DNA from: CACIIZ01 sp045565285
GTDB lineage: Bacteria; Pseudomonadota; Alphaproteobacteria; Rhodobacterales; Rhodobacteraceae
DNA: 64,000 nt
Direction: 5' to 3'
Assembly (NCBI GenBank): GCA_045565285.1
Contig: JBJLFR010000023.1
Coordinates: 140,000-203,999, forward strand
Every line of letters begins with the position of its first letter. Within the stretch, counting starts at the first letter, position 1. Positions 27,433-37,473 of this stretch are shown piece by piece. The position numbers and the translations under genes are program-made. The notes under the pieces were generated by a model, which saw only the letters and a program-made list of their open reading frames with translations, searched no databases and was not told where the DNA came from.

Positions 27433-28530
27433 ATGTTAGATTATATCATTCGTCGAATTTTATTTATTATCCCAACATTATTAGGCATAATGTTCTTAAA
27501 TTTCTTATTGGTTCAGTTTGTACCAGGTGGTCCAGTAGAACAAATGATATACCAGTTTGAAAAAGGTTCCAATTTTGACTTGATAGGTGGAAGTGGAACT
27601 GATGCAGGACAACAAAATGACCTAGAGAAATCATTTTCTAAGGACACAAAATATAGGGGAGCCCAAGGTTTACCTGAAGAGTTTATAAAAGATTTAGAAA
27701 AACAATTTGGGTTTGATAAATCACCAAGTCAGCGCTTCTTTTTAATGATAAAAAATTATTTAACTTTTGATTTTGGAGAAAGTTTTTTTAGATCAATTTC
27801 CGTAATTGATTTAGTTTTAGAAAAACTGCCTGTATCTATAACTCTTGGTTTATGGTCTACTCTAATTGCTTATCTCATTTCTATACCTCTAGGTATCAGA
27901 AAAGCAGTTAATGATGGTTCATCCTTTGATACAATTTCGTCTGGTATTATTATAATTTGCTATTCTTTACCTGGCTTTTTATTTGCAATTATTTTATTAG
28001 TTTTTTTTGCTGGAGGAAGTTATTATCAAATTTTTCCAATGAGAGGATTAACATCTGATAATTGGTCTGAACTCTCACTTTTTGGAAAAATTTTAGATTA
28101 TTTATGGCACATATTTCTTCCAGTTTTAGCTTCTACTATAGGATCTTTTGCTACACTAACTCTTTTAACAAAAAATTCATTTGTTGATGAAATAAAAAAA
28201 CAGTATGTAATAACCGCTAAAGCAAAAGGACTTTCAAGTAATAGAATTTTATATGGACATGTTTTTAGGAATGCCATGCTTATCATAATTGCAGGCTTTC
28301 CAGGATTATTCATAGGTGTTTTTTTTGGGGGTTCACTAATAATAGAAACTATATTTTCATTAGATGGATTAGGACGTTTAGGATTTGAAGCTGCCTTAAC
28401 TCGTGATTACCCTGTAATGTTTGGAACACTATATTTTTTCGGTCTATTAGGACTAATCATTAGTCTAATATCTGATTTAGTTTATGTACTTGTTGATCCT
28501 AGAATTGACTTTGAAAGTAGAAACACATGA
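27433..28530 (+). CDS. yejB: Peptide ABC transporter permease YejB
   Basis: DppB-type permease of 365 residues. The N-terminal helix is LDYIIRRILFIIPTLLGIMFLNFLLVQ, followed by a periplasmic insert of about 80 residues (VEQMIYQFEKGSNFD...) characteristic of YejB. The C-terminal half holds the membrane domain and EAA loop VITAKAKGLSSNRILYGHVFRNAM. It starts 6 nt after the binding-protein gene and overlaps yejE by 4 bp. Confidence 0.92.
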   Translation: MLDYIIRRILFIIPTLLGIMFLNFLLVQFVPGGPVEQMIYQFEKGSNFDLIGGSGTDAGQQNDLEKSFSKDTKYRGAQGLPEEFIKDLEKQFGFDKSPSQRFFLMIKNYLTFDFGESFFRSISVIDLVLEKLPVSITLGLWSTLIAYLISIPLGIRKAVNDGSSFDTISSGIIIICYSLPGFLFAIILLVFFAGGSYYQIFPMRGLTSDNWSELSLFGKILDYLWHIFLPVLASTIGSFATLTLLTKNSFVDEIKKQYVITAKAKGLSSNRILYGHVFRNAMLIIIAGFPGLFIGVFFGGSLIIETIFSLDGLGRLGFEAALTRDYPVMFGTLYFFGLLGLIISLISDLVYVLVDPRIDFESRNT

Positions 28531-29612
28531 GTCCCTTAAATAAAAGACGTTGGCAAAACTTTAAACAAAATAAACGTGCTATTTATAGCTTATTTATTTT
28601 TTCTATAATTTTTTTAATATCAGTTTTTGCCGAATTCATAGCAAATGATAAACCATTACTAATTTATCATAATAAAGATTTTTATTTACCAATATTGAAG
28701 AATTATAGTGAGAGTGATTTTGGAGGGGAATTTAAAACTGAAGCTGAATATAAGACTATTGAAGTAGAATGTTTGATATTAAGTAGTGGAATGTTAGATG
28801 AATGCTTAGATAATCCAGAAGAAATTCTAAATAAAATTGACAAGTTAAATTTGAATAATTGGATAATCTGGCCAATTATAAAGTCATCATTTGATACAGT
28901 AAATTATGATGTGGAAGTAGCGCCCAGCCCACCTGATAATAATCATCTACTTGGAACTGACGATCAAACAAGGGATGTAATAGCTAGAATAATTTATGGT
29001 TTTAGACTTTCAGTTTTTTTTGCATTCTTAGTTACAATCTTTTCAACTATAATAGGTATAGGTGCTGGAGCTATTCAGGGTTTTTTTGGAGGATGGATTG
29101 ATTTAATCTTTCAAAGGTTTATAGAAATCTGGACTTCTCTTCCGTACTTATATGTGATTATAATCATTTCTGCAGTTTTTCCAATGAACTTTTGGTTGCT
29201 AACATTTATAGTTATTCTTTTTAGCTGGACTGCACTCGTTGGTGTTGTCAGAGCTGAATTCTTAAGAGTAAGAAATTTTGAATACATAATAGCTGCTAGA
29301 GCACTAGGTGTTTCTAATTTAAAAATAATAATTCGTCATATCATTCCTAATGCAATGGTAGCAAGTATAACTCTATTGCCTTTTTTTATTACTGGCTCCA
29401 TTGCAACTCTAGCAACTCTAGATTTTCTTGGTTTTGGATTACCAGCTAGCTATCCATCACTTGGTGAACTAGCTCTTCAAGCAAAAAATCAACTCAATGC
29501 ACCTTGGCTTGGAATCTCGGCTTTTTTAACGTTTACAGTGATGCTATCACTTCAAGTTTTTATTTTTGAAGGAATAAGAGACGCTTTTGACCCTAGAAAA
29601 GTTTTTGTATGA
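28527..29612 (+). CDS. yejE: Peptide ABC transporter permease YejE
   Basis: DppC-type permease of 361 residues. After one N-terminal helix there is a soluble insert of about 110 residues (residues 40-150, including LGTDDQTRDVIARIIYG). Five membrane helices follow, with the EAA loop IIAARALGVSNLKIIIRHIIPNAM. It is linked by ATGA overlaps to yejB and yejF. The Yej system imports oligopeptides and, in enterobacteria, microcin C. Confidence 0.92.
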   Translation: MSPLNKRRWQNFKQNKRAIYSLFIFSIIFLISVFAEFIANDKPLLIYHNKDFYLPILKNYSESDFGGEFKTEAEYKTIEVECLILSSGMLDECLDNPEEILNKIDKLNLNNWIIWPIIKSSFDTVNYDVEVAPSPPDNNHLLGTDDQTRDVIARIIYGFRLSVFFAFLVTIFSTIIGIGAGAIQGFFGGWIDLIFQRFIEIWTSLPYLYVIIIISAVFPMNFWLLTFIVILFSWTALVGVVRAEFLRVRNFEYIIAARALGVSNLKIIIRHIIPNAMVASITLLPFFITGSIATLATLDFLGFGLPASYPSLGELALQAKNQLNAPWLGISAFLTFTVMLSLQVFIFEGIRDAFDPRKVFV

Positions 29613-31204
29613 AGAAAAAAATATTAGAATTTAAAAACCTATCAGTTTCATTTCAAGAGGGTAAAAAGATAGTTAAAAATTTATCTTTCTCGCTACATGA
29701 AAAAGAAACATTAGCACTTGTTGGAGAGAGTGGTTCAGGTAAATCAATTACTGCTCTAGCTAGTATGAAGCTATTACCTAATAATGCTAAAACTGATGGG
29801 AGCATTTTTTTTGAAAATAGCAATTTACTATTACAAGAAGAAAAAGAGCTTCAAAAGATCCGTGGAAACAAAGTTTCGTATATATTTCAAGAACCCATGA
29901 CATCACTGAATCCTTTGCAAACAATTCAAAAACAAATTAAAGAAAGTCTAATTCTTCATCAAAAACTAAGTCAAAATGAAGCTTCAGAAAAAGTTGTTTG
30001 GCTTCTAGAAATGGTAGGCCTATCAAAAATTAATAATGGGATACCAAGTTACCCTCACCAATTATCTGGTGGCCAAAGACAAAGATCCATGATTGCAATG
30101 GCATTATGTAATAATCCTAAAATTTTGATTGCAGATGAACCTACAACTTCTCTTGATTTATCAGTTGAAAATAAAATTCTAAATCTTTTAGAAGATCTGA
30201 AAAGACAAATTGGAATGAGCATTTTATTTATTACACATGACCTAAATGTTGTGAAACAAATTGCTGACAATGTAGTAGTTATGCAATCAGGTAAAATTGT
30301 TGAAAAAGGAACAACTGAAAATATCTTAAATAATCCTAAAATGGACTATACTCGCAAACTTATTTCAGAACCTGAAAAGATCTATAAAAAAAAGAATTAT
30401 AATAATACTCCCGTTATTGAAGTAAGAAACGTTAGTGTTAATTATCCAATAAGAACAAGTATTTTTAAAAGGACTAAAAAAAATTATTTAGCGGTCAATA
30501 ATGTAAGTTTTAAAATTGCTGCTGGAGAAACTTTAGGACTAGTAGGAGAAAGTGGGTCTGGGAAAAGTAGCCTAGGTTTAGGAATTCTTAGATTAATAAG
30601 TTCTGAAGGTGAAATTTTATTTGAAAATGAATCCATTAGAAACTTAAAAGGAAGAGCTTTAACAAAAATCAGAAAAGATATTCAAATAGTTTTTCAAGAT
30701 CCTTATGGATCATTATCTCCAAGAATGTCTGTATTTGAAATTATTGCTGAAGGTCTGAATGAGCATTATCCCAATTTATCCAAAGGGGAAGTAATGAAAA
30801 AAGTTATGGAAAGTCTTGAAAGTGTGGAATTACCTGATGACATAATGGATAGATATCCTCATGAGTTTTCTGGCGGACAAAGACAAAGAATAGCTATTGC
30901 TAGAGCAATAATATTAAAGCCAAAGTTTTTGATCTTAGATGAACCTACTTCTGCATTGGATAGAACTATACAAATACAAATTCTAAGGCTTTTAGCTAAA
31001 CTACAAAATAAATATAACATGGCATATCTCTTTATAAGCCATGACTTGAGATTAATGAAATTTTTTTCTGACAAATTATTAGTATTGTATCAAGGTACTG
31101 TTGTAGAGGAAGGATTAACTTCAAATATCTTTAGAAGACCAGGAAGTAAATATTCTAAAATGTTATTAAAAGCAGCATTCAATAAAAAAATTCTAGATGT
31201 TTAA
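29609..31204 (+). CDS. yejF: Peptide ABC transporter ATP-binding protein YejF (two ABC domains)
   Basis: 531 residues with two fused ABC domains. The first has Walker A GESGSGKS (about 39-46), LSGGQRQRSM and ILIADEPTTSLD. The second has GESGSGKSS (about 312-320), FSGGQRQRIA and FLILDEPTSALD. Both nucleotide sites look complete. It is last in yejABEF. Its stop shares TTAA with the convergent 5-oxoprolinase-type gene. Confidence 0.93.
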   Translation: MKKKILEFKNLSVSFQEGKKIVKNLSFSLHEKETLALVGESGSGKSITALASMKLLPNNAKTDGSIFFENSNLLLQEEKELQKIRGNKVSYIFQEPMTSLNPLQTIQKQIKESLILHQKLSQNEASEKVVWLLEMVGLSKINNGIPSYPHQLSGGQRQRSMIAMALCNNPKILIADEPTTSLDLSVENKILNLLEDLKRQIGMSILFITHDLNVVKQIADNVVVMQSGKIVEKGTTENILNNPKMDYTRKLISEPEKIYKKKNYNNTPVIEVRNVSVNYPIRTSIFKRTKKNYLAVNNVSFKIAAGETLGLVGESGSGKSSLGLGILRLISSEGEILFENESIRNLKGRALTKIRKDIQIVFQDPYGSLSPRMSVFEIIAEGLNEHYPNLSKGEVMKKVMESLESVELPDDIMDRYPHEFSGGQRQRIAIARAIILKPKFLILDEPTSALDRTIQIQILRLLAKLQNKYNMAYLFISHDLRLMKFFSDKLLVLYQGTVVEEGLTSNIFRRPGSKYSKMLLKAAFNKKILDV

Positions 31205-34200
31205 ATTATACCATATCCCCCTCCTCCAGGAGTTTTTATTTGTAAAACATCCTCTTCATCTAAAGAAATTTTATCGCATGGTTTAAGAATTATTTTTTTT
31301 CCTTTTTTCTTATAAAGAATTGATATTCCAACTTTTCCAACTTCACCTCCATTAAGACCTGGTGGTGGAATTTGACGATGACCTGAAATAATTGATAAGT
31401 CCATTTTTTGTAGAAACCTAACATTTCTAATTACACCATTTCCTCCTTTTGCTATACCATTTCCTCCAGAATTTTTTCTTATCGAAAAGTTTTCTAAAAC
31501 TACTGGAAATCTTGATTCTAGGATTTCTGGATCAGTTAATCGGCTATTTGTCATATTGCTGTGTACACCAGATGTTCCATTATAAAATTTTCCATCTTCA
31601 AGAATGCCTGCCCCTGTTCCTCCACATATAGTTTCATAATATTGATATTTTTTATTTCCCCAAGTAACATTATTCATAGTCGATTGAGAAGCAGCTTGTA
31701 TGCCAAAAGCAATTAACAATGCTGATGTGACTGCTTGACTAGTTTCAACATTTCCAGCAATAACTGCAGCAGGATATTTTGGTGAAAGCATTGTACCTCT
31801 TGGCAATACTATCTGAACATTTTCCATCAAACCTGAATTCATTGGTATTTGACCCCCAACTAAAATTCGAATGGCGTATAAAACAGCTGCACGGGTAACA
31901 GGTTCAGGAGCATTAAAATTGGTATTAGTTTGAGAAGTAGTTCCTGAAAAGTTGATCAGGATTTTTTTTGAGCCTTTTGTAGTACTAACTGAAACACATA
32001 TTTTTCTTTTATTATTATCGATATCATCATCCATATTGTATATATATGAAGCAGGTTTTATGGATTTCAAAATTTTTCTTACCATTTCTGAGGCATTTTT
32101 ATTTACAAATTTTGTATATTTTTTCACTAAATGAATTCCATATTCATTAATTAAATTTCTTAATTCTATTTCTCCCTTCTCACAAGACGCAACTTGCGCT
32201 TTTAGATCTGCAAGATTCTTTGAAAGAGATCTGACAGGAAATTTTGCTCCAAGTAAAAGATCAGAAATTTCTCTTTTTTTAAAATTTCCATCTTGCACTA
32301 ATTTGAAATTGTCAATATAAACCCCTTCATCTTCAATTTTTCTACTGTCTGGAGGCATAGACCCTGGAGTGAGTCCTCCTACATCAGTATGGTGTCCCCT
32401 TGCGGCAACAAAAAACAAAATTTCATCTTTTGATTTATGAAAAATAGGCTTAATAACTGTTATATCTGGAAGATGGGTACCTCCATCATAGGGTGCATTC
32501 AAAGCATATACATCGCCTTTTTGAATGATTTTATTCTTATTAATTATAGCTTTAACTGAAGCATCCATCGAACCTAAATGAACAGGCATATGTGGTGCGT
32601 TTGCTATTAAATCTCCTTCTTTATCAAAAACTGCACATGAAAAGTCTAACCGCTCTTTTATAGTGACAGATTGTGCCGTATTCTCTAATACAACTCCCAT
32701 TTGTTCTGCTATTGACATGAATATATTATTAAATACTTCCAAGAGCATGGGGTTAGGTTTTGAAGTTTCAAAATTTTTAATTTTTAACTTTTTTTCATTT
32801 ATTTTTTTTAAAATAATGTCACCTTCCCCTAATTTCTGACACTGCCAATTTGGTCTAACTAAAATTGAAGTAAAATCGTCTATTATTACTGCAGGTCCCA
32901 TTACCAATTCATTTTTGTATAAATCCTTTTTGTTTATTAATTTACTCTTTTGCCATATACCATCGATAAAGATTTTATCACTCAAATAATTTTTTGTTCT
33001 AAGATTTTTTTTCTGTATTTGATTATTTTTATCTATAATTACATTTTTTTTTGATTGATAAACTTCTACCGAAATTGAATCAATATGAATTGGATCATCT
33101 GAAATTTTAAAGCCATACCTCTTTTTAAATATTTCATGGAAATCTTTTCTCATTGCTTCAAGAGAATTAAGTTTTACTGGGAAAGTTGTGTCAGAATTCT
33201 TTAATCTAAGAAAAATTGTTTCATCAACCTTTATATCACTTTTATTAATTTTTTGTTCCAGTAATTCACCTTTTAGCTCTCTAGTTAATTTCTTGATAGA
33301 ACCTTGCAAAATTTTTAAATTTTGTTTTAAAAGAGGTTTTTCAATAGTCTCTTTTTTTAAACTTCTAACATTAGCTAACCCAATTCCATATGCTGACAGT
33401 AAAGAAGCTTTAGAATGGATATAGCACTTTTTTATATTAAGATTTTCAGCAACTGAACAAGCAAATTGCCCACCTGCTCCACCAAAAACTGTAAGACAAT
33501 ATTTGTTAACATCATAGCCTTTTTGAACTGAAATTTTTTTAATAGCATTTGCCATATTCTTTGATGCTATATTCAACCAATCTTCTGCTAAACTCTCCTC
33601 AGATTGATTAAGTTTCTTGGCAATTGGGCGAATGCATTTTCTAGGGGCATTATGATCTAAAAACTGTTTTCCATTCTTTCCAAAAATTGCAGGGAAAAAT
33701 TTAGGTTTCAATCTTCCTGTTATTACATTCGCATCTGTTACAGTTAAGGGGCCACCATTTCCATAAGAAGACGGACCAGGTAAAGCACTTGCACTTTCAG
33801 GACCAACTTGTAATCTGCCTAGCTTATAAGAAAGTATACTTCCACCACCTGCTGCTACAGTATTTATATTCATCATTGGAGAAGCTAACCTAACACCTGC
33901 AATTTGACTTCTATGAGTTCTTTCATAATTTCCTGAAAAATGACAAACATCTGTAGAAGTCCCACCCATATCAAATCCAATTATTTTATTTTCACCAATT
34001 TTTTTGCTTACCTCAACTGCTCCTACAACTCCGCCGGCCGGACCAGATAAAACAGCATCTTTCCCTCGGAATAAATCTTTAGATATCAAACCACCATTTG
34101 ATTGCATAAATTTTAATTTATGTTTTAAATTTCCTGAAAAATTTTCAACTAATTTTTCGATGTATTTTTTTAAAATAGGAGTTAAATAGGCATCTAATAC

Positions 34201-34827
34201 TGTTGTATCTCCTCTTTCTACAAATCTTATTTGAGGTGAAATTTCATGACTTGCAGAAACTTGTTTAAATCCTACCGAATTTGCCAGTTCTAATATTCTT
34301 TTTTCATGATTAATAAATTTATAACCGTGCATTAACAAAATAGCACAGGATGTGATTCCTTTTTTTAAACACTTCAATAATTCTCTCTTTAGAGAAGAGA
34401 GTTCAAGTCCAATTGTAATTTTCCCATCTGACAGAATTCTCTCATCAACACTTATTACTTTTTCGTAAAGCTGATCTGGTAGGTTTATTTTTCTCGCAAA
34501 GATATCTGGACGATTTTGATATCCTATTTTTAGTTGGTCTTCAAATCCTTTAGTAACAATTAAAACAGTTCTTTCACCTTTCCTTTCTAATAACGCATTA
34601 GTAGCTACAGTTGTACCTACTTTAATTTCAGAAATGCAAGAAGTTGGAATTTTTTTATTTGGTGGAATATTTAAAAATTTTTTTATAGAGTAAATAGTTG
34701 CATCATTGTATTTGCTAGGATTAATTGAAAGATGTTTAGATATTAGCAACTTTCCATTTGGATCTAACGCTATTGAATCTGTAAACGTCCCACCCCTATC
34801 TATCCAAAAACTCCACTTTGACATCAA
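31201..34827 (-). CDS. Fused hydantoinase/5-oxoprolinase (HyuA-HyuB)
   Basis: 1208 residues, the length of single-chain 5-oxoprolinases. The N-terminal HyuA half opens WSFWIDRGGTFTDSIA, with the ATPase-like GFDMGGTSTDV and GGAGGQFACSVAENL. The C-terminal HyuB half starts near 680 and holds ENTAQSVTIKERLDFSCAVFD and DGGTHLPDITVI. It ends in a Gly-rich TPGGGGYG. Such enzymes open 5-oxo-L-proline to glutamate with ATP, though hydantoin or N-carbamoyl specificities exist. It sits tail to tail with the peptide importer, consistent with salvage of pyroglutamyl or gamma-glutamyl products. Confidence 0.85.
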   Translation of the reverse strand: MMSKWSFWIDRGGTFTDSIALDPNGKLLISKHLSINPSKYNDATIYSIKKFLNIPPNKKIPTSCISEIKVGTTVATNALLERKGERTVLIVTKGFEDQLKIGYQNRPDIFARKINLPDQLYEKVISVDERILSDGKITIGLELSSLKRELLKCLKKGITSCAILLMHGYKFINHEKRILELANSVGFKQVSASHEISPQIRFVERGDTTVLDAYLTPILKKYIEKLVENFSGNLKHKLKFMQSNGGLISKDLFRGKDAVLSGPAGGVVGAVEVSKKIGENKIIGFDMGGTSTDVCHFSGNYERTHRSQIAGVRLASPMMNINTVAAGGGSILSYKLGRLQVGPESASALPGPSSYGNGGPLTVTDANVITGRLKPKFFPAIFGKNGKQFLDHNAPRKCIRPIAKKLNQSEESLAEDWLNIASKNMANAIKKISVQKGYDVNKYCLTVFGGAGGQFACSVAENLNIKKCYIHSKASLLSAYGIGLANVRSLKKETIEKPLLKQNLKILQGSIKKLTRELKGELLEQKINKSDIKVDETIFLRLKNSDTTFPVKLNSLEAMRKDFHEIFKKRYGFKISDDPIHIDSISVEVYQSKKNVIIDKNNQIQKKNLRTKNYLSDKIFIDGIWQKSKLINKKDLYKNELVMGPAVIIDDFTSILVRPNWQCQKLGEGDIILKKINEKKLKIKNFETSKPNPMLLEVFNNIFMSIAEQMGVVLENTAQSVTIKERLDFSCAVFDKEGDLIANAPHMPVHLGSMDASVKAIINKNKIIQKGDVYALNAPYDGGTHLPDITVIKPIFHKSKDEILFFVAARGHHTDVGGLTPGSMPPDSRKIEDEGVYIDNFKLVQDGNFKKREISDLLLGAKFPVRSLSKNLADLKAQVASCEKGEIELRNLINEYGIHLVKKYTKFVNKNASEMVRKILKSIKPASYIYNMDDDIDNNKRKICVSVSTTKGSKKILINFSGTTSQTNTNFNAPEPVTRAAVLYAIRILVGGQIPMNSGLMENVQIVLPRGTMLSPKYPAAVIAGNVETSQAVTSALLIAFGIQAASQSTMNNVTWGNKKYQYYETICGGTGAGILEDGKFYNGTSGVHSNMTNSRLTDPEILESRFPVVLENFSIRKNSGGNGIAKGGNGVIRNVRFLQKMDLSIISGHRQIPPPGLNGGEVGKVGISILYKKKGKKIILKPCDKISLDEEDVLQIKTPGGGGYGII

Positions 34828-34925
34828 ATCCCCTTTTTTTAAAAATTTTAAATTTTTTGAATGACTAAATACATTTTATTTTTATAATACATAAAATAAC
34901 ATATGAAAGTTAAATTCAAATCAAG

Positions 34926-35609
34926 ATGTCAATTTGGTCAACAATATCTAAATTAATTTCTAATATTTCTAAAAAAGGAGAACAACTAAGTAAAATTTTT
35001 CAAAAATTAAAAACACCTCCTGAAAAAACTGTTGGATTTACAATTGCTGTGATCGCACTTAGTGCAAAAATGGCTAAAGCTGACGGTATAGTAACAAATG
35101 AAGAAGTAAAAGCATTTAGACAAGTTTTTTATATACCCAAAAATGAAGAAAAGAATGCCTCTATGGTTTTTAATCTAGCAAGAAAAGATGTTGCCGGATT
35201 CGAAATTTATGCAAGTAAGGTTAACAAAATGCTATATCCCAATACTAAAATTTTAGAAGAATTATTAGAAGGATTACTACATATTGCAACATCAGATGGA
35301 ATATATCATCCTGCAGAGAACCACTTTATAGAAACTGTAGCTAAAATCTTTAAAATTGATCAAAATAAATTAAATATTTTAAAATCAAGATATTTACCAA
35401 ATGAAACTATTAATCCCTTTTTAATTCTTGGAGTTAATCCTAACTGGGATATGTCAATTATAAAGAAAAAGTGGCAGAAGTTAGTTCGTGAATGTCATCC
35501 AGACAAATACTTAACTAGGGGATTACCTTCAGAAGCTTCAGTTTTAGCAAACAATCGCCTTTTAAAAATTAACGAAGCTTGGGTAATGATAAAAAAAAAT
35601 AATAAATAA
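34926..35609 (+). CDS. DjlA-like co-chaperone: TerB domain plus C-terminal J domain
   Basis: 227 residues. A TerB-like helical domain occupies about 36-145 (IAVIALSAKMAKADGIVTNEEV and a second repeat LLHIATSDGIYHPAENHF). A J domain lies at about 163-225 with the HPD triad in RECHPDKYL, which would stimulate DnaK. Unlike E. coli DjlA there is no N-terminal membrane helix, so it is probably soluble. It stands alone between divergent and parallel neighbours. Confidence 0.85.
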   Translation: MSIWSTISKLISNISKKGEQLSKIFQKLKTPPEKTVGFTIAVIALSAKMAKADGIVTNEEVKAFRQVFYIPKNEEKNASMVFNLARKDVAGFEIYASKVNKMLYPNTKILEELLEGLLHIATSDGIYHPAENHFIETVAKIFKIDQNKLNILKSRYLPNETINPFLILGVNPNWDMSIIKKKWQKLVRECHPDKYLTRGLPSEASVLANNRLLKINEAWVMIKKNNK

Positions 35610-35684
35610 TATCATTAGAATTAATTTCAAATGAATTATATTAATTCTTTTTTTAATTAGAATAATTCTTTATATAGGAAAATT

Positions 35685-37469
35685 ATGTACAAAAAAAATT
35701 CAGAAAATACCGAACTTCCTTCATGGAATTTATCAGATTTATATAAATCAACTAAATGTTCTGAAATAGGTTTAGATTTAAAAAAATTAGAAAAATTGAC
35801 TAATGCTTTTAATAAAAAATATAAAGGGAAAATATATAAACTAAATGAAATAAAATTTTTTAACCTGTTAAAAAATCTAGAGATAATAGAAAAGTTGAGT
35901 GGTAGATTAATTTCTTTTGCTTATCTAAACTATTGTGAACAAGTAAATTGTGAGGAAAAAAATAAATTTCTATCAGACATACAAGAAAAACTTGTAAAGT
36001 ATGAGTCTAAAATGCTTTTTTTATCTTTAGAAATAAACTCCCTTAGTGAAAAAAGATATAAGAAATTAACCTCGAAGAAAAGTGAAGTTTTTAAATATAA
36101 AACTTTTTTTAAACAAAATAGATTGTTTAAACCTTACCAACTTTCTGAAGGAATGGAAAATTTATTAAATGAATATAAATCATCTTCAAAATCTTCTTGG
36201 TGTAAATTATTTGATGAAACAATTTCTGAGTTAAGTATAACAATATCTAATAAGAAATATTCTTTTGAAGAAAGTTTAAATCTCCTTCAAAATACTAACT
36301 CAAGAATTAGAGCTATGGCTGGTATCAAGCTTTCAGAAATTTTAAAGGAAAAAATAAAGATATTCAGTAGAATTACCAATACCTTAGCTAAGGAAAAACA
36401 AATAGAAGATGAGAAAAGAAAATTTGATAATCCAGCAGCGTCTAGACATCTTGCTAATAACATAGATCCAAAAATAATTCAAAATCTTAGAGATACAGTA
36501 GTTGACTCTTATCAAAAAACTTCACACAGGTATTATAAGCTTAAGGCAAAAATTTTAAACAAAAAAAAATTAAAACTATGGGATAGAAATGCCCCTATTA
36601 GAGCAAGAAAAGAACATCTAATTGATTGGGATTATGCAAAAAATATTGTCTTGGAAGCCTATCATGATTTTGACCCTAAAATAGCAGAGATAGGTAAAGA
36701 TTTTTTTGATAATAACTGGATACACGCTAAAACCACCCCTTCCAAAGCGTCGGGTGCTTTTAGCCATCCTACAGTTACAGATGTACATCCATACATTCTT
36801 TTAAATTATTTTGGAACTAGCAGAGACGTAATGACCCTAGCACATGAGCTAGGGCATGGAATACACCAAGTTCTTGCCTCTAAACAAGGCGAACTTTTAT
36901 CTCAAACACCTCTAACTTTGGCTGAAACCGCATCAGTTTTTGGGGAAATGTTAACATTTGAAAGGCTACTAAATTCTGAAAAAAACATTACAAGAAGAAA
37001 ATATTTATTAGCAGGAAAAATAGAAGACATTATTAATACAGTAATAAGACAAATATCTTTTTATGACTTTGAAACACAAATACATGATAAAAGAAAAACG
37101 GGAGAGTTAACTTCCGAAGAGATTTCAGAAATCTGGATGAATACATCTAAAGAGAGTCTAGGTGATAGTTTTGATTTTGATTCTCAATACAAATATTTTT
37201 GGTCATATATTCCTCATTTCATTCACTCACCTTTCTATGTTTATGCTTATGCTTTTGGTGATGGAATGGTCAATGCATTATTTTCAAAATATAAAAGTAG
37301 TAATCTTGGTTTTGAGAAAAAATATATTAAACTTTTAGAAGCTGGTGGATCAAAAAGCTATAAAGAACTTCTTAAACCATTTAATTTAGACATTAAGAAA
37401 AAAAATTTTTGGATACAAAGTGTAAGTGTGATTGAAAATCTAATAGATGAATTAGAAAAGATAACATAA
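35685..37469 (+). CDS. pepF: Oligoendopeptidase F (M3 metallopeptidase)
   Basis: 594-residue M3 family zinc peptidase. The zinc site HELGHGIHQ is near residue 386, with the downstream Glu in ETASVFGEMLTFE. The N-terminal half is the usual helical PepF_N region. It cleaves short cytoplasmic peptides. Only 4 nt separate its stop from the convergent rpoH stop. Together with the Yej importer it gives the region a peptide-use flavour. Confidence 0.92.
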   Translation: MYKKNSENTELPSWNLSDLYKSTKCSEIGLDLKKLEKLTNAFNKKYKGKIYKLNEIKFFNLLKNLEIIEKLSGRLISFAYLNYCEQVNCEEKNKFLSDIQEKLVKYESKMLFLSLEINSLSEKRYKKLTSKKSEVFKYKTFFKQNRLFKPYQLSEGMENLLNEYKSSSKSSWCKLFDETISELSITISNKKYSFEESLNLLQNTNSRIRAMAGIKLSEILKEKIKIFSRITNTLAKEKQIEDEKRKFDNPAASRHLANNIDPKIIQNLRDTVVDSYQKTSHRYYKLKAKILNKKKLKLWDRNAPIRARKEHLIDWDYAKNIVLEAYHDFDPKIAEIGKDFFDNNWIHAKTTPSKASGAFSHPTVTDVHPYILLNYFGTSRDVMTLAHELGHGIHQVLASKQGELLSQTPLTLAETASVFGEMLTFERLLNSEKNITRRKYLLAGKIEDIINTVIRQISFYDFETQIHDKRKTGELTSEEISEIWMNTSKESLGDSFDFDSQYKYFWSYIPHFIHSPFYVYAYAFGDGMVNALFSKYKSSNLGFEKKYIKLLEAGGSKSYKELLKPFNLDIKKKNFWIQSVSVIENLIDELEKIT

Positions 37470-37473
37470 AAAA

